Source: Siphonodentalium dalli (taxonomy: Eukaryota > Mollusca > Scaphopoda > Gadilida > Siphonodentaliidae). From it: a stretch of DNA of 64,000 nucleotides. Each line of letters begins with the position of its first letter. The first letter of the stretch is position 1. A model generated the notes under the pieces. That model made no database searches and was not told where the DNA came from. It worked only from the letters and a program-made list of their open reading frames with translations. The position numbers and the translations under genes are program-made. Positions 47,485 through 58,439 of this stretch are shown here, piece after piece. The stretch covers positions 62,714,609-62,778,608 of the forward strand of contig CP136066.1 of the NCBI GenBank assembly GCA_032622095.1. Reading direction: 5' to 3'.

Positions 47485-49108
47485 AAGTTCATTGCTTTTC
47501 CATTGGTGACTAGGTGGAGTGCAATGTGTTTATTCTTACTAATCAAATCAGATCAGGTTAGCCATTTTTTGAAATTGAAGTACAAATTAAGGTTCATGCT
47601 AAACACATTACAAGTGTGTATTTGGTTGTAAGGCATGGTTAAATATTTGTATATGTTTAGCGTTAAACATCACATTTCCTTTTTTGGCTGAAAATAATAA
47701 TGAATGTGTTCTTAATATATGACACCATGAACAATGTCCCAATGAGGGTTCCTTGTGAAGATTCAGATAGGAACATTAATCTTAGTTCCTACATGTAGAC
47801 AGATGCTTCATTTAATCATTCACATGAAATGAATGTAAACGAGTGTTAATATCTATATTATATTATAATTACATTGTACAAATTAACTTCAGAAACCTAT
47901 CGAGAATAATTTATAATGAATAATCTCTGCATTTCGTATTAAATTCTCAGAATCCTAGCTGGATGACGTTCAACATAAACATAATTAACCATGTTCCAAG
48001 CTCAAACAGCACTGGTGGCAGCAATATGAGCACATGCAATGTTGGCTCATCCATATTCATTTGAGGACAATTGGGGTGACCAGATTACTTACTAACTCAG
48101 TATGATTCCATTTATCAGCATGTTTAATCCTTTTTATACTAAATACTGATTGATGAGTAGTTCCCTTGGGGTATATTCACATAATAAATTCACCATAGGC
48201 AGTTTGTTGAACTTATTATCTGAACATTTCCCACCAATGAATATGATCATTCTTCTCTTGTATTATCTGTTTTTCTGTCTGTCGTTTGCTTTTATTTCAT
48301 GAACACCCCTCCAAATGAATAATAGACCATTCCAATGTATAATAATATAACTCAATGGGAGAATCCATTCTATTTTGGTTCAAAATAATACATCACAGAG
48401 GTAGGTGTAGATTATATAGAAGAAATTTGTCAAATGTATGGTATATTCACCATGGCAGAGCATACATCTGAGCCACTGGCTGTCAAATCTCAATCAGGTG
48501 TCAACACTAGGTTATATCAAAGGTGCCCTGGCGCCATAACACTGCCATGAGTATATACCTTAATGTATAAACTCATGGTAGTGTTGTTGCACAAGGGCAC
48601 ATGTGGGTTATTTGCCAAATGGGGGTATGTGACACTAGTTAATATAAATGTGGATAAATGGAAACACGCTTCTAGTCACAAGTGGTATTCAACTGCTGAT
48701 CTCACAATACATTATACACTTTTTGTTGGATTTTGAAGCATAGTCTTACTTAAGCTAAAAACAAATGAAATGAAATGAATTTTCTAAAATTTCAAAAACT
48801 TTAAAAAAGAAGAAAAGAATTTTAATTTGATTCAAATTGTGCACAAAAATAATTTCAGAAAAAAATAAGCAAGAATACCGCTTAGGCTCCAAAAGGCATT
48901 GAGCGCAATATCAGCCCAATTTATCTTTTGAGTGCTAGGGCCCTCTCGATGAGAGAATCTTCCGATAAAAGGGGAAGACTTGCTTAATTATGCCTTTGAC
49001 AGTCAGTTTTGTTGGTCAATTTGGATGACGTACAGTTAGGGAAAACATCAAAACATTTGAAGGATTGGTTTTAAAGTAGAATACAAAATATGAAGTGTAA
49101 TAATCAAT
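47485..49108. other. No gene recognised; two small stem-loops
   Basis: AT-rich. Adjacent short stem-loops at 48943-48955 (CTCTC/GAGAG) and 48958-48978 (TCTTCC/GGAAGA) stand out but match no RNA family I know. An imperfect inverted repeat near 48520-48600 surrounds CTCATGGTAGTG-type sequence. Confidence 0.4.
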
Positions 49109-51566
49109 TTATTTTCTGTCTTTGTAAGCTAGGAAATACTCAGGTGCGACAACACCACCCAGACCTCGTGTCACCACATCACCATACCCTGTCTGCCAAA
49201 ATTTCATTCCTTCTGTAATTACAAATTAAATCATATATTTACTATCACTGTATCAGTTAGAAAATACTAAACATATGAGTGAATAATGTATCAGTAACAG
49301 TTATATAAGATCAATTAGGGTCCCTGTGACTCCTGTAATATTTACATTTTAGACACTGCCCAATGTCCACAAAAATTAACCTGTCCCAATAGGATTTCGT
49401 CTTCACTGAAATGGAAAAATAATAGTTTTGTAAGCAATTATAAATTTGAGTTGCACTTAAATATTGATTAATTCAGGTGGTTAATATAGTTGCCCTTAAT
49501 CTAACCCAATTGCAATGTGTTTGTCCTTTATAGTCCCATTGGGGCAGTCCCACTGGTTATTATATAAAAACATTTTTTCTTCAATTTCCTATGTACCTGT
49601 CAAACCTGTCCTCTGATGGGATGCCTGACGGTTGTGATAACATACCAGCATGATATGCAGCATGTCCATTATTGTTGCATGGTTTGTTGTTTGCCAAGCT
49701 CTGTGAGTGGAACACAACTTGGGGGTTCCGTCTGGGGAGAATATTAATATTTGATTGCCCATTGATGGGAATCGTCCATAAATGAACATTGAAGATTCAT
49801 ATTAATTCACGTGGAGCTATATGCAGACTACAATCTTATTGAACTTATTATATTTCATTCATATCTATAATTAATTCAGAAGAGCCTGCAGTCTATCTAA
49901 TTGAGTACTATCTTGTCTTGAGAATATTTTGGCAATGAGAAGAATATTATGAATTAAATGTATACCTTTTTCCTGGTCCCAAACATGTAGATGAATGTGT
50001 GTCCGAACTTGTCGCTTTATTCCCTGTAAAAATAGCATATCACTTTACATGGCATAGAAAGACTTGGGTCAATCAACTGGAAATAGGCCACAGTGTTAAG
50101 AGATATGATGGTCAGCTTTAACTTTGTTACTAACTCATCTCAGCCCATGTTTTCATTCATCAACAGGCATGACATGAAAATTCTCCAATATATAACATTA
50201 TTTATCTTGGTACCGGAAAACAGTTAAATTTAAAGTATTTTTCATGCCATAAAAGTAAAGTAAATGAGGTAATAATTTCCAACTGTTCGATGGTTTCTAA
50301 ATATTGTGTCACAATCACTTGCCCCAAAATTCACAAAGTTAACTAACAATATTTACCTTGAAGTTGTAAGCCAGTGCATTCCTCATATATATGCAATGCT
50401 CCCTATGGGAGACTCGCATTATAAGAGAATGCACTGGCACAGGATCTTTACTGATGCACCAGCGCAGCTCCCATCATGAAAGTATTAACAGAGTATGGCT
50501 ATCGCAGTTATTATTCTTTTAATATATATTACATGTATGTAACAATATATATGAAAATAAATTATTGACTTCTCTTTGAATCGAACCAATCACTGACGAG
50601 TATGTTCCATAGAATACTGACAAATTGGTAGTACAGAATTATCTCATTACGAAATATTTTTCTTCAATCTTAAAAAAACAGTGACAGTTGATCAGCTCCA
50701 AAAACTTTTATGCACAGACAGGAGCGTAAAAGCTTAAAATTAAAGATCCCCACACTGCGAAGGCCTTGAGTGCCTTTGAAACTTGACAATTTTTTCCTAT
50801 CATTAAATTCAGCTCTGAATTATATTCAGGGATTTGAGAGTACTTCCAATAAACAAATTTGTGACATATGTATTTTTATTCAAGAGTTAGATACATGTAG
50901 TATCTAAAGTATCATTGCCTCTCATCATGCAAACTTTTGATTAGTTATTTCACCTTTTGTTTTAATACTATACATGTACCAAGAATGGACTAGATTTTGA
51001 ATAGATTTCGATACTTTTCCTGTCTTCTATAGAGTGCTAATTTCTTTAGTATTTCAAATGCAAACGTTATGTGTTACTTCAGCTAACTGTCTACTTACTT
51101 CATTGGAGTGCCCTTGGTGGGCACGAAAAAGCCAAACATAGCCGTCCTGCTTTATCTCCAATCTCGCATTTTACTTTATAATAGTCACTAAGTCCACAAC
51201 GTTCAACATCCCAAATTTTTTAATGAAACTCCTGTGTCGGCCTACATGATGTACTTTGCAGAATCCGTCTATAAAATAGATGAATTAGAAACAAGAATAC
51301 ATGGTCGTAAATGGCTACCATACACAACTCTGTTGAGGAAGACTGATATTCACACAAATTAACATAAACTTATTAGGGGCTGTAACAGTGGAAATGAGGG
51401 CCTTGAAAATTATTGCAAAATGGCCATGAATTTCATTAGTTCTGAACCCTGCTGAATATCTGAAATGAGAATATTTCTCTAAGATTTTGAAAAATATATA
51501 CCTTGGTCTGGTTTGATTTCCTGGCCCACTTCAGAAACCATCTTCCAATATTATTGGCACTAGATT
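49109..51566 (-). pseudogene. TRPT1: tRNA 2'-phosphotransferase (Tpt1/KptA family)-like gene, multi-exon, with stops
   Basis: Tpt1 removes the splice-junction 2'-phosphate from spliced tRNA using NAD+. Splice-bordered blocks follow the family order. 51566-51502 ends EVGQEIKPDQ. 51268-51099 encodes DGFCKVHHVGRHRSFIKKFG, VVDLVTIIK, a TAA, then EIKQDGYVWLFRAHQGHSNE; RxxQGHS is a family signature. 50616-50570 encodes FYGTYSSVIGSIQRE, where the family has HGT. 50023-49966 encodes GIKRQVRTHIHLHVWDQEK, the R.H.H motif. 49731-49646 and 49405-49381 are less clear. 49212-49109 encodes EGMKFWQTGYGDVV and GLGGVVAPEYFLAYKDRK and then TAA, matching the C-terminal DG.KF...N.V...G...P.YF. The GT/AG borders are good, but phases are not all consistent and a stop interrupts exon 2. 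The usual N-terminal LRH motif was not found. It is probably a pseudogene or gene fragment retaining introns. Confidence 0.72.
50370..50488. mobile_element. Fragment of hairpin element D/E within a TRPT1-like intron
   Basis: A 69-nt hairpin version (50370-50438, GCCAGTGCATTCC to GAATGCACTGGC) is followed by GCAGCTCCCATCATGAAAG and TTAA (50485-50488), matching the right end of the 14697-14925 element. The left half is missing. It lies between two exon-like blocks of the TRPT1-like gene. Confidence 0.65.
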
Positions 51567-51788
51567 CTGTAAAACAAATGTTTTAGCAAAATGGTTTATC
51601 AAATGCATAAACAGCATGTCTTCCCCTTTTATTGGGAGATGCATATTCACCAGTTTGATGAATATGGGCACTAGCACTGAACACAATCCTAGTTGGATCA
51701 TGTTCAGCTTAAGCGGTATTCATGCTGAACAAACGTTTTAAAGTGAATTTTTATTTTCCACATTAATAGACATTTCTGATTGACAAAC

Positions 51789-52490
51789 TGATTACCAAAT
51801 GCATAACTATGCGAGAAGTGTAGTTATACAAATGATGATGCTACATACATCTTCCAGCCTTAATTCAAATATCAGGACCAGCCTAACAACAGGGAAATGT
51901 ATATAGCACTATGAAATGCATATTTGTCACAGTTAACTTGGTGTTTGAACTCTGTCATCCCACATGTGAGATGACAGAGTATCCCACATGTGAGATGACA
52001 GAGTTCAAACACCAAGTTAACTGTGAGAAATATGCATTTCATAACCAGTTTGTCGTTCATTTCATGATTTCTTTGCAATGTATGTCTGTTCTTTGAGTCA
52101 AAATTATAAACGAGAGAAATGACTATTTCAACATAAAATAATGACTTAAAGAAAATACAGACATGGCAAAGGAATCATGAAATGTCAACATATTACTTAT
52201 TTAAATTATTATTTATAACAGAATGAAATTTAATTTTGAAAGAATATGTGGCAAATACTGGTAGGTCTTACTTGGTAAGATTATCAAATGCATAACTATG
52301 CGAGAATTGTAGTCCTACAAAGAATGATGCTACATACATCTTCCAGCCTTAATTCAAATATTTGGAACAGGAAATGTATGTAGCACTATCACATGTGGTA
52401 TGACAGAGTTCAAACACCCAGTTTAATAACTGTGACAAATATGCATTTTAGAAAGTAGATGTGGCAAGTACCGGTAGGTCTTACATGGGA
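51789..52490. repeat. Direct duplication containing a 134-bp palindrome
   Basis: Unit 1 (about 51789-52275) and unit 2 (about 52281-52490) share CCAAATGCATAACTATGCGAG, CTACATACATCTTCCAGCCT and GGTAGGTCTTAC. Unit 1 contains a near-perfect palindrome at 51910-52043 (arms of about 53 bp ending TATGAAATGCATA). Unit 2 keeps only one arm. The two short ORFs on opposite strands across the palindrome are mirror images and not genes. Confidence 0.8.
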
Positions 52491-53087
52491 GCTTGTTCAA
52501 AAATAGCGCTTGCGTCTAGGCTGGGAGATGGTGTTTAATAACAGTATTCTTTAATTGAAGCTTCATGATCAATATTTTCAATTATTTGTTGATATCAGTG
52601 ATGAAACTGCTTTTATTATTCACTTTGATATTTTCTCACATAAGACAAAGATCCAGGCCCATTATAAACATCAACTTTGTAGCCAGATTTATTGAAACAC
52701 GATGCTGTGTGAATTAGGTTGGAATGTAGACCATGTCACATGGCTACCAAATGCAAGACAGACCAAATAATCTTCCATTAGCACATCTTTGTACCAACTG
52801 GGATTTTATAGTTAAATATTTGTTCTAAAAATCACCAGTTTTGCAGTTAACAGTTACTAGTATAAGCATGTCTGCCATATGCTTGTAATGGCTAAATGTT
52901 AACTGTGATTCTGCAAAACCTCTCTTATCATGTTTTATCAGAGTGTACCACCTCACAGGGCTACCAAGTTCTTCAAAATGGTTAACTTTTGATAAGCAGG
53001 TCTATTAAATATACATTTATGAAAATCTGTTATAAAACTCGCTGATAAGAATGTAATTAAATCTAACTTTGATTGAAAAATGCTATT

Positions 53088-53597
53088 ACTATTTATAGTT
53101 CTTATGCAACACAATATATAATGAAGAAGTAGTGTATATACGCTCTAAATATTTATGGAGTTATATTCCTGTCCATATGTGTGTTTTCAAATCGACATTC
53201 GTGTTACTTCAGTCTTTGTGTATTTATTTAATTTGTATATAGACGATCTCACATGAGTTTCTATTTTATACGGAATTTATCAACCGAGTTCACTAAATTC
53301 GATTTGAGCCGAGGTTTACCGAGGCTCAAATATAATTTAGAGGACGAGGTTGATAAATTACGTATAAAATAGGACGAGTGTGAGATACCTTTTATCAAAT
53401 AAACCCGAAGCAACTCGAAATATTCATCGAAAACAACAATCATGAACTACAGCGATTGCAAGTTATTTGAAGAACGCCGTGACGTCATCGCACGCGCTGA
53501 TATTACACGTGTCTATTACCGATAATTATGAAACTGCTTTTATGGCCAAATTATGTGATAAAACTATATATTGTGTTGCATAAGAACTATAAATAGT
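53088..53597. mobile_element. MITE-like element with perfect 33-bp termini and internal palindrome
   Basis: A 33-bp sequence (53088-53120) beginning ACTATTTATAGTTCTTATG recurs as an exact inverse at 53565-53597. Inside, a 145-nt palindrome (53244-53388) has arms of about 67 nt: CTATTTTATACGGAATTTAT facing ATAAATTACGTATAAAATAG. No coding capacity. Target duplication not resolved. Confidence 0.7.
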
Positions 53598-55310
53598 CAG
53601 TGAAAAACTGATTGGTTACATCTGTTATGCCAAGTTTGTGTATATAACCTGGTGATGCTTTTGTTAAATCATCTAGTTATGTTGGGGAAATTCAATCAAA
53701 ATAGAAAGCAGAAACTGAGAAATGCTACATATTTGGAGGTTTTGTTTTTTGCAGCCTTTTCCAGCTATATGTTCTGAGATATTTTCTTCTATATGTATGT
53801 TCCCCCATAATTAACAACCATGAATTGAATTACCATTGTGCAGTGCGCTCATGTTTAATTAACAGCATTTTGGAGTAAATGGAAGATTTTTTAACTTTTA
53901 CTGCATCACCTAGACGCCCATGATAACAGTAGATGAAATAAGGTAATACATACTTTAGTAGAACAATACAATATGTATAGTCTTAAATATGGTATAGAAG
54001 TATGGAGAAGTGAGACAAAGATTAAAGCAAGGGAAGAAGAATAGATAGTATATATTAGAGCCCAGGTTTGAGAAGCAATGAGGGAAAGAAAACACACCAT
54101 ATTTTAGACTATGGGAAATAAGTGAATACATTATTAATTTTTTTGTAATACGACTGCATTTTCCAAAGATATCATATATATATGAATACATCATGAGCAA
54201 AATAAGTTTGAAGATAACAGCCAGTAATGGCATCATATGGTAATTTAAGTTTAATAGTATATCTGAGACTAAAATTGAATAGAGGTATGTTCAATTTCTT
54301 TTACTTGAAGTTGGTACAGATAACTTATGCAAAGAATTGATGCTTCATTATAGATACTTTGAGAAAAGGTCGTATTACAATGCTTGAAGGCATAGACTAT
54401 GCCATGTTGAAAAGTTGAGCATTGTCAAATCAGTCCATGTGGAGTTAGACTTCAACCTCAGTGTCAAGCTTCAGTTCAATCTTGAAGCAATTAGACCAAC
54501 TCTGACAAGCACAATTTCCAACACATGCATAGAAGTCTTTTTATTACACGTGTTCACGGGTTTTACAGGATTTTAGTGAAATTACTATCATTATCATAAT
54601 GAAAACAATAAAAATTTTGTTTTTTATCATGTATAATACATTTGTATATTGGTAACATCAAATATTAAATAGAGCATCTGAATATTGTAAGAGTTTGTTA
54701 TTATATCATCGAAACATTAAACGGATACAAACTAATTTTAACCCAGGTGTTACATAATAAGACAGCTAGTTTCAATCCTCTTTAATTGAAACATAAAATC
54801 CAAACTTTACTGACTGACAATAATACATTATATATGGTCTGTAATAAAATAATTGAAATGACACAGCTGATTGGGTGAGTTAATATGATTGCAATTGTTT
54901 GATATATCGCAAGGTATGACATGAGTTTTATCAGTCTACCTTGGTTTTACAGGAAATTCATGCAATACAAACTTATCCATACAAATGTTACATACTATTG
55001 CTATATATATCTTTATTCAGTCAACAAAGGGAGCTTTTATTTTGTCTTTCTTGAATGCTTCTTGTTCCATATCTACATCTAAAATATCTTTTTCTTCTGA
55101 CACAAATTTTGTAACTACTTAATTGGAATTCTCTTTCCACTAATATAATGTGATATCCAGTCTTCAAAATTAAAGTTGCACTCTACCTTTAGGCCAATAT
55201 AAAAATATAATTATACCTACTGGCCTCAAATGGCACATACCCAGACTAATTATTGGCCTTGCCAAACAGGTCCCACATAGAAACATGTGGGCAGGGTGAC
55301 TGCAAACATA
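53598..55310. other. No gene recognised
   Basis: AT-rich spacer. The minus-strand frames at 53906-54236 are hydrophobic low-complexity translations of AT-rich DNA, with no motif or splice support. Confidence 0.45.
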
Positions 55311-55830
55311 TTATATCTTAATTTTTAAATTATGTTTGCTGAGAAGTACAGGATGCCCAACAAACTGGAATATATTATGATTGCATTCACGACGTATCAA
55401 GGAGATGAGTATGCGGTTAACCCGCTTCCCCACCTTCCCCATCATGGCCGCGTCTGAACCAGCACCAATCCAGTGTCGGCGCTGTAAAATCTTCGAAAAC
55501 ATGATTTTGCATGTAACAAGTCTTTGATTATCACGCAGATAATCAAAGAGTTGCTCCATACAAATTTTAATTTGTGTGGCAACCAATGCATTAGAACCCG
55601 CATGAATGATGATAACATCAGGGGTGAATTCTTCCTGACTAAGCCAGGTATTTATCAACTCCCTGATATGGCAGATAGACCGCCCTCTCTTCCCCTCCAG
55701 CTGACTGTCACTCCATCCAAGTCGATGTTAATCTTCCCTGCTGCCACCGCATACTCGGCCAACCCCTCCACGAAACTCACCGACAATCCATACTTTAGTA
55801 CCTGGAAGAGTAGCATATCATTAAGGAGCC
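55311..55830 (-). pseudogene. SGNH-hydrolase-like domain of a tyrosine-recombinase retroelement
   Basis: Frame 55658-55311 encodes INTWLSQEEFTPDVIIIHAG with SNAL, then MFSKILQRRHWIGAGSDAA and GKRVNR. This follows the pattern PD.IIIH.GSNDL ... SDILPR..W.GA ... KRINR that I associate with SGNH-like ORFs of DIRS/Ngaro or Crypton-type elements in aquatic animals. The preceding frame (to about 55830) encodes VEGLAEYAVAAG and LDGVTV; at about 55700 the frame shifts. The Asn-Asp of GSND is Asn-Ala here, so activity is doubtful. No recombinase or RT is adjacent, so this is a fragment. Confidence 0.55.
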
Positions 55831-56540
55831 CCAACATCCATATTATATGCCCACACTCCAAAGGTATAGTCCCACATACATTATATTTCAACCCCAAATT
55901 GGAGCCCGTGCGGGGAAAACATAAGTCAGCTATGCTGGAGTCATGTCCAGATGCAGTAGGCTGAGGATATGCCCCAACATCCAGATTATATGCCCACAAT
56001 CCAAAGGTATGGTCCCACAGACATTATCTATGAAGGGGCCTTAAATATTTGAGCCCCAAATTGGAGCCCGTGCGGGGAAAACCTAAGTCAGCTATGCCTG
56101 AGTCATGTCCAGATGCAGTAGGCTGAGGATATGCCCCAACATCCATATTATATGTCCAAAATCCAAAGATATAGTCTTATAGACATTATCTATGAAGGGC
56201 CTTTGAAAGTTTGAACCCCAAATTGGAGCCCGTGTGGGGAAAACCTAAGTCAGCTATACCTGAGTCACACCCAGATGCAGTAGGTTGAGGATATATGCCC
56301 AACATCCATAGTATATGCCCAAAATCCAAAGGTATAGTCCTATAGACATTATATATGAAGCGCCCTTGAAAGTTTGAACCCCACATTGGAGCCCGTGCGG
56401 GGGAAAACCTAAGTCAGCTATGCCCGAGTCATGTCAAGATGCAGGAGGGTGTAGATATGCCCCAAGATCCATATTATATGTCCAAACTCCAAAGGTATAG
56501 TCCCATAGACATTATCTATGAAGCGCCCTTAAAAAACACT
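55829..56540. repeat. Tandem array, unit about 162 bp, 4-5 copies
   Basis: Units start with CCCCAACATCCATATTATAT at 55829, 55972, 56134, 56298 and 56460. They contain CCAAATTGGAGCCCGTGCGG, AAGTCAGCTATGCC and GATGCAGTAGGCTGAGGAT. The first interval is shorter (143 bp). The array starts within the SGNH fragment on the minus strand, and the frames at 55655-55999 and 56186-56386 partly translate it. Confidence 0.85.
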
Positions 56541-57089
56541 CACCTCTGATGTTGTTTTCTGCCATTTTCTGGAAAGTCGAATCTGTGGAATATTTAATTT
56601 TATAATATAAATATAATTACCAACATGCCATATAGTTATATGCCATATATGCTAGCCATATCATTCACCCACATGATACCAATGAAATTGAAAATTTGGG
56701 TAGAACCCCGGATTTAAATCAATTTAGTTAACTAAATAAATTTGTTTTTAAAGCCTACTTTAGAATCAAATAGGTCCAATATGAACCTATATCAATATCT
56801 AGATCCAATATGAACCTATTTGCACGAGGATATATCAAAATGTGCGTGATGCGCACCAATGGGGCCGACCGCTGCTGAATAACGGTTAAGTTCTGTCTAA
56901 TGTCATTTTGTGCATGGAGTCTATTTTAGGAACGTAGTTTTTAACAAGTTTGATTAAAACAAATTAATTAAATAAATAAAAACAAAATTAAGTTTATTGC
57001 AGAATAAATTAGGTCTATATGTGAATATTTAGGTCCAATATTAACCTAAAAGATAGATAAAATGTGCACCCAGGGGCCGCCGCTGAATA

Positions 57090-57430
57090 GAAAACACATC
57101 CTCGCGGAAATACGGACATAATTTATAACATATAATGTGAAATGGGTACATAATGTGATTATTTGATCATGAAATAAGCAGATGTGACTCATACCCGTTA
57201 TTTCGTTTTTTAGGCGTGGGCTAGTGGAAAAAAAAATGTTAAAGAGCGTTGTGAGTTGGCCTATTGTCATTTTCCACACATACATACCGGTATAATATGT
57301 TTAGAATCGCCTCATTATGTATCGATAATGTGAATAAAACGGATTCATTTTCAGCACATTATCGACTCAAAGTGAGGCGATTCTGAGAAGATTATCTACC
57401 TAAATAAAACAAGTTCGCTTATAGACCTAA
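57090..57430 (-). mobile_element. Repeat H copy
   Basis: On the minus strand it shows the same order as at 17800-18130: an imperfect hairpin of about 90 nt (57299-57390, TTTAGAATCGCCTCATT facing AGTGAGGCGATTCTGA), then CCCGTTATTTCG and TAATGTGATTATTTGAT. AGGTCCAATATGAACCTATT words nearby (56770, 56810, 57030) also occur at 4024 and, diverged, at 17117. Confidence 0.6.
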
Positions 57431-58205
57431 GCATAACGGAATGTTTGAATTTCATGTTGAATGGCGTTATTGTTCAATAATAAAACGACACATTGGGTAG
57501 GCTTAATGACTTATAGTATATATTATAAATATAGTGTATCATACATGTATTTATATAATAGTTTGTTAAGAAACTATTCATACAGGTCTACTAACTGCAC
57601 CATGTATAATGATATATCATATTGGATTTCCAACATTTTTCAAATACAAAACTGTGAATTAGGGGCTTAGAACCATGAATAGATCTTTAAATAACTACAT
57701 GATAATAATAATACTGCCCGTTAGACAGCTATTAACAATATTAAGCAATTTCTGATTTAAACCTAATCTGTATTATTAGACTTATCAAGCTAAGTAATCA
57801 TATTTAATTTGAAGCCTTGAAGGTCAAATGACTCAAAACAACACTCAACAGTGACTGACAATTAGCACTAATATTGACTGGTTTTCAATATTCCATTTTC
57901 TAAAACTATTTTTATATCGCTGTCCTAAACTGCTGGCCATTTAACATTAGTGGTTGATTATTATTTTCTTCATTCAATGCAATTATTTCTTTTAGATAAG
58001 ATGAATGAATTAAAAAAAAATTAAAACGTTCAAAACTTTTTTTTTTTCAATGAATGACAGTTTTATCACAGCGATATAATAACATTTAAAATGCGAGAAA
58101 TGTGACCGTTAAATATTAGAATACGGTTATAATAATTTCACCAGAACGAGTTGATTTAATTAAAGTAATCAAGAAACCCGACCTTTCTGTAATCTTTTTT
58201 GAAAG

Positions 58206-58303
58206 AACCGCGGGATGCGACGGAAGTCGACGTAATTTCGCGTGCGTCAAGTCGCAAGGCCAAGGACGTCGGCGACCGGCCGATTTGGTTTTAAGTATTT
58301 TGC
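58206..58303 (-). repeat. Right terminal inverted repeat of the 17.6 kb unit
   Basis: The inverse of 40682-40780. On the plus strand it contains CCGCGGGATGCGACGGAAGT and GTCGGCGACCGGCCGATTTG and ends TTAAGTATTTTGC at 58303. GTTGAAAC follows at once. Beyond about 98 bp inward the two ends are unrelated. Confidence 0.8.
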
Positions 58304-58439
58304 GTTGAAACGAGCCATATCGGTTTAGTGAGAGAAACTATAACTATAACACCTCCGAAAATATCATTTAGGCTATATTTTCCCGATGTCAGACTTGTGC
58401 ATTAAAGCATACATTTGACGTCTGAATGTTTCGCGTAAA

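Larger units (their letters stand above)
40674..58311. mobile_element. Candidate 17.6 kb element bounded by TIRs and an 8-bp direct repeat
   Basis: GTTGAAAC occurs at 40674-40681 and again, in the same orientation, at 58304-58311. Immediately inside lie inverted repeats: the left starts CACAAAATACTTAAAACC at 40682, and the right, read inward on the minus strand, starts GCAAAATACTTAAAACC at 58303. Similarity runs about 98 bp (near 92% by eye), then stops abruptly. An 8-bp duplication with TIRs of about 100 bp fits Mutator-like or hAT transposition. The only transposase frame inside is Mutator-like (42738-47020), 2 kb from the left end. Also enclosed are a TRPT1-like gene, minisatellites, palindromic MITEs and an SGNH fragment. 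The alternatives are two separate solo insertions or an old element grown by nested insertions. Confidence 0.6.

Noticed and set aside
48943-48978. Two small adjacent stem-loops as an ncRNA gene
   Set aside because: Stems are only 5-6 bp and match no RNA family I can name; chance is a sufficient explanation.
51872-52096. Two similar ORFs on opposite strands
   Set aside because: They are the two readings of a palindrome and necessarily resemble one another.
53906-54236. Hydrophobic minus-strand ORFs suggesting membrane proteins
   Set aside because: AT-rich DNA yields Leu/Ile/Phe/Tyr-rich translations; there are no start context, splice sites or motifs.
58010-58052. Poly-A/poly-T runs as a retroposon tail
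   Set aside because: Not adjacent to a recognisable element end or flanked by target duplications.
40674-58311. Polinton/Maverick element (size of 15-20 kb with TIRs fits)
   Set aside because: No family B DNA polymerase, retroviral-type integrase, packaging ATPase or capsid-like frames are seen; the only transposase is Mutator-like.
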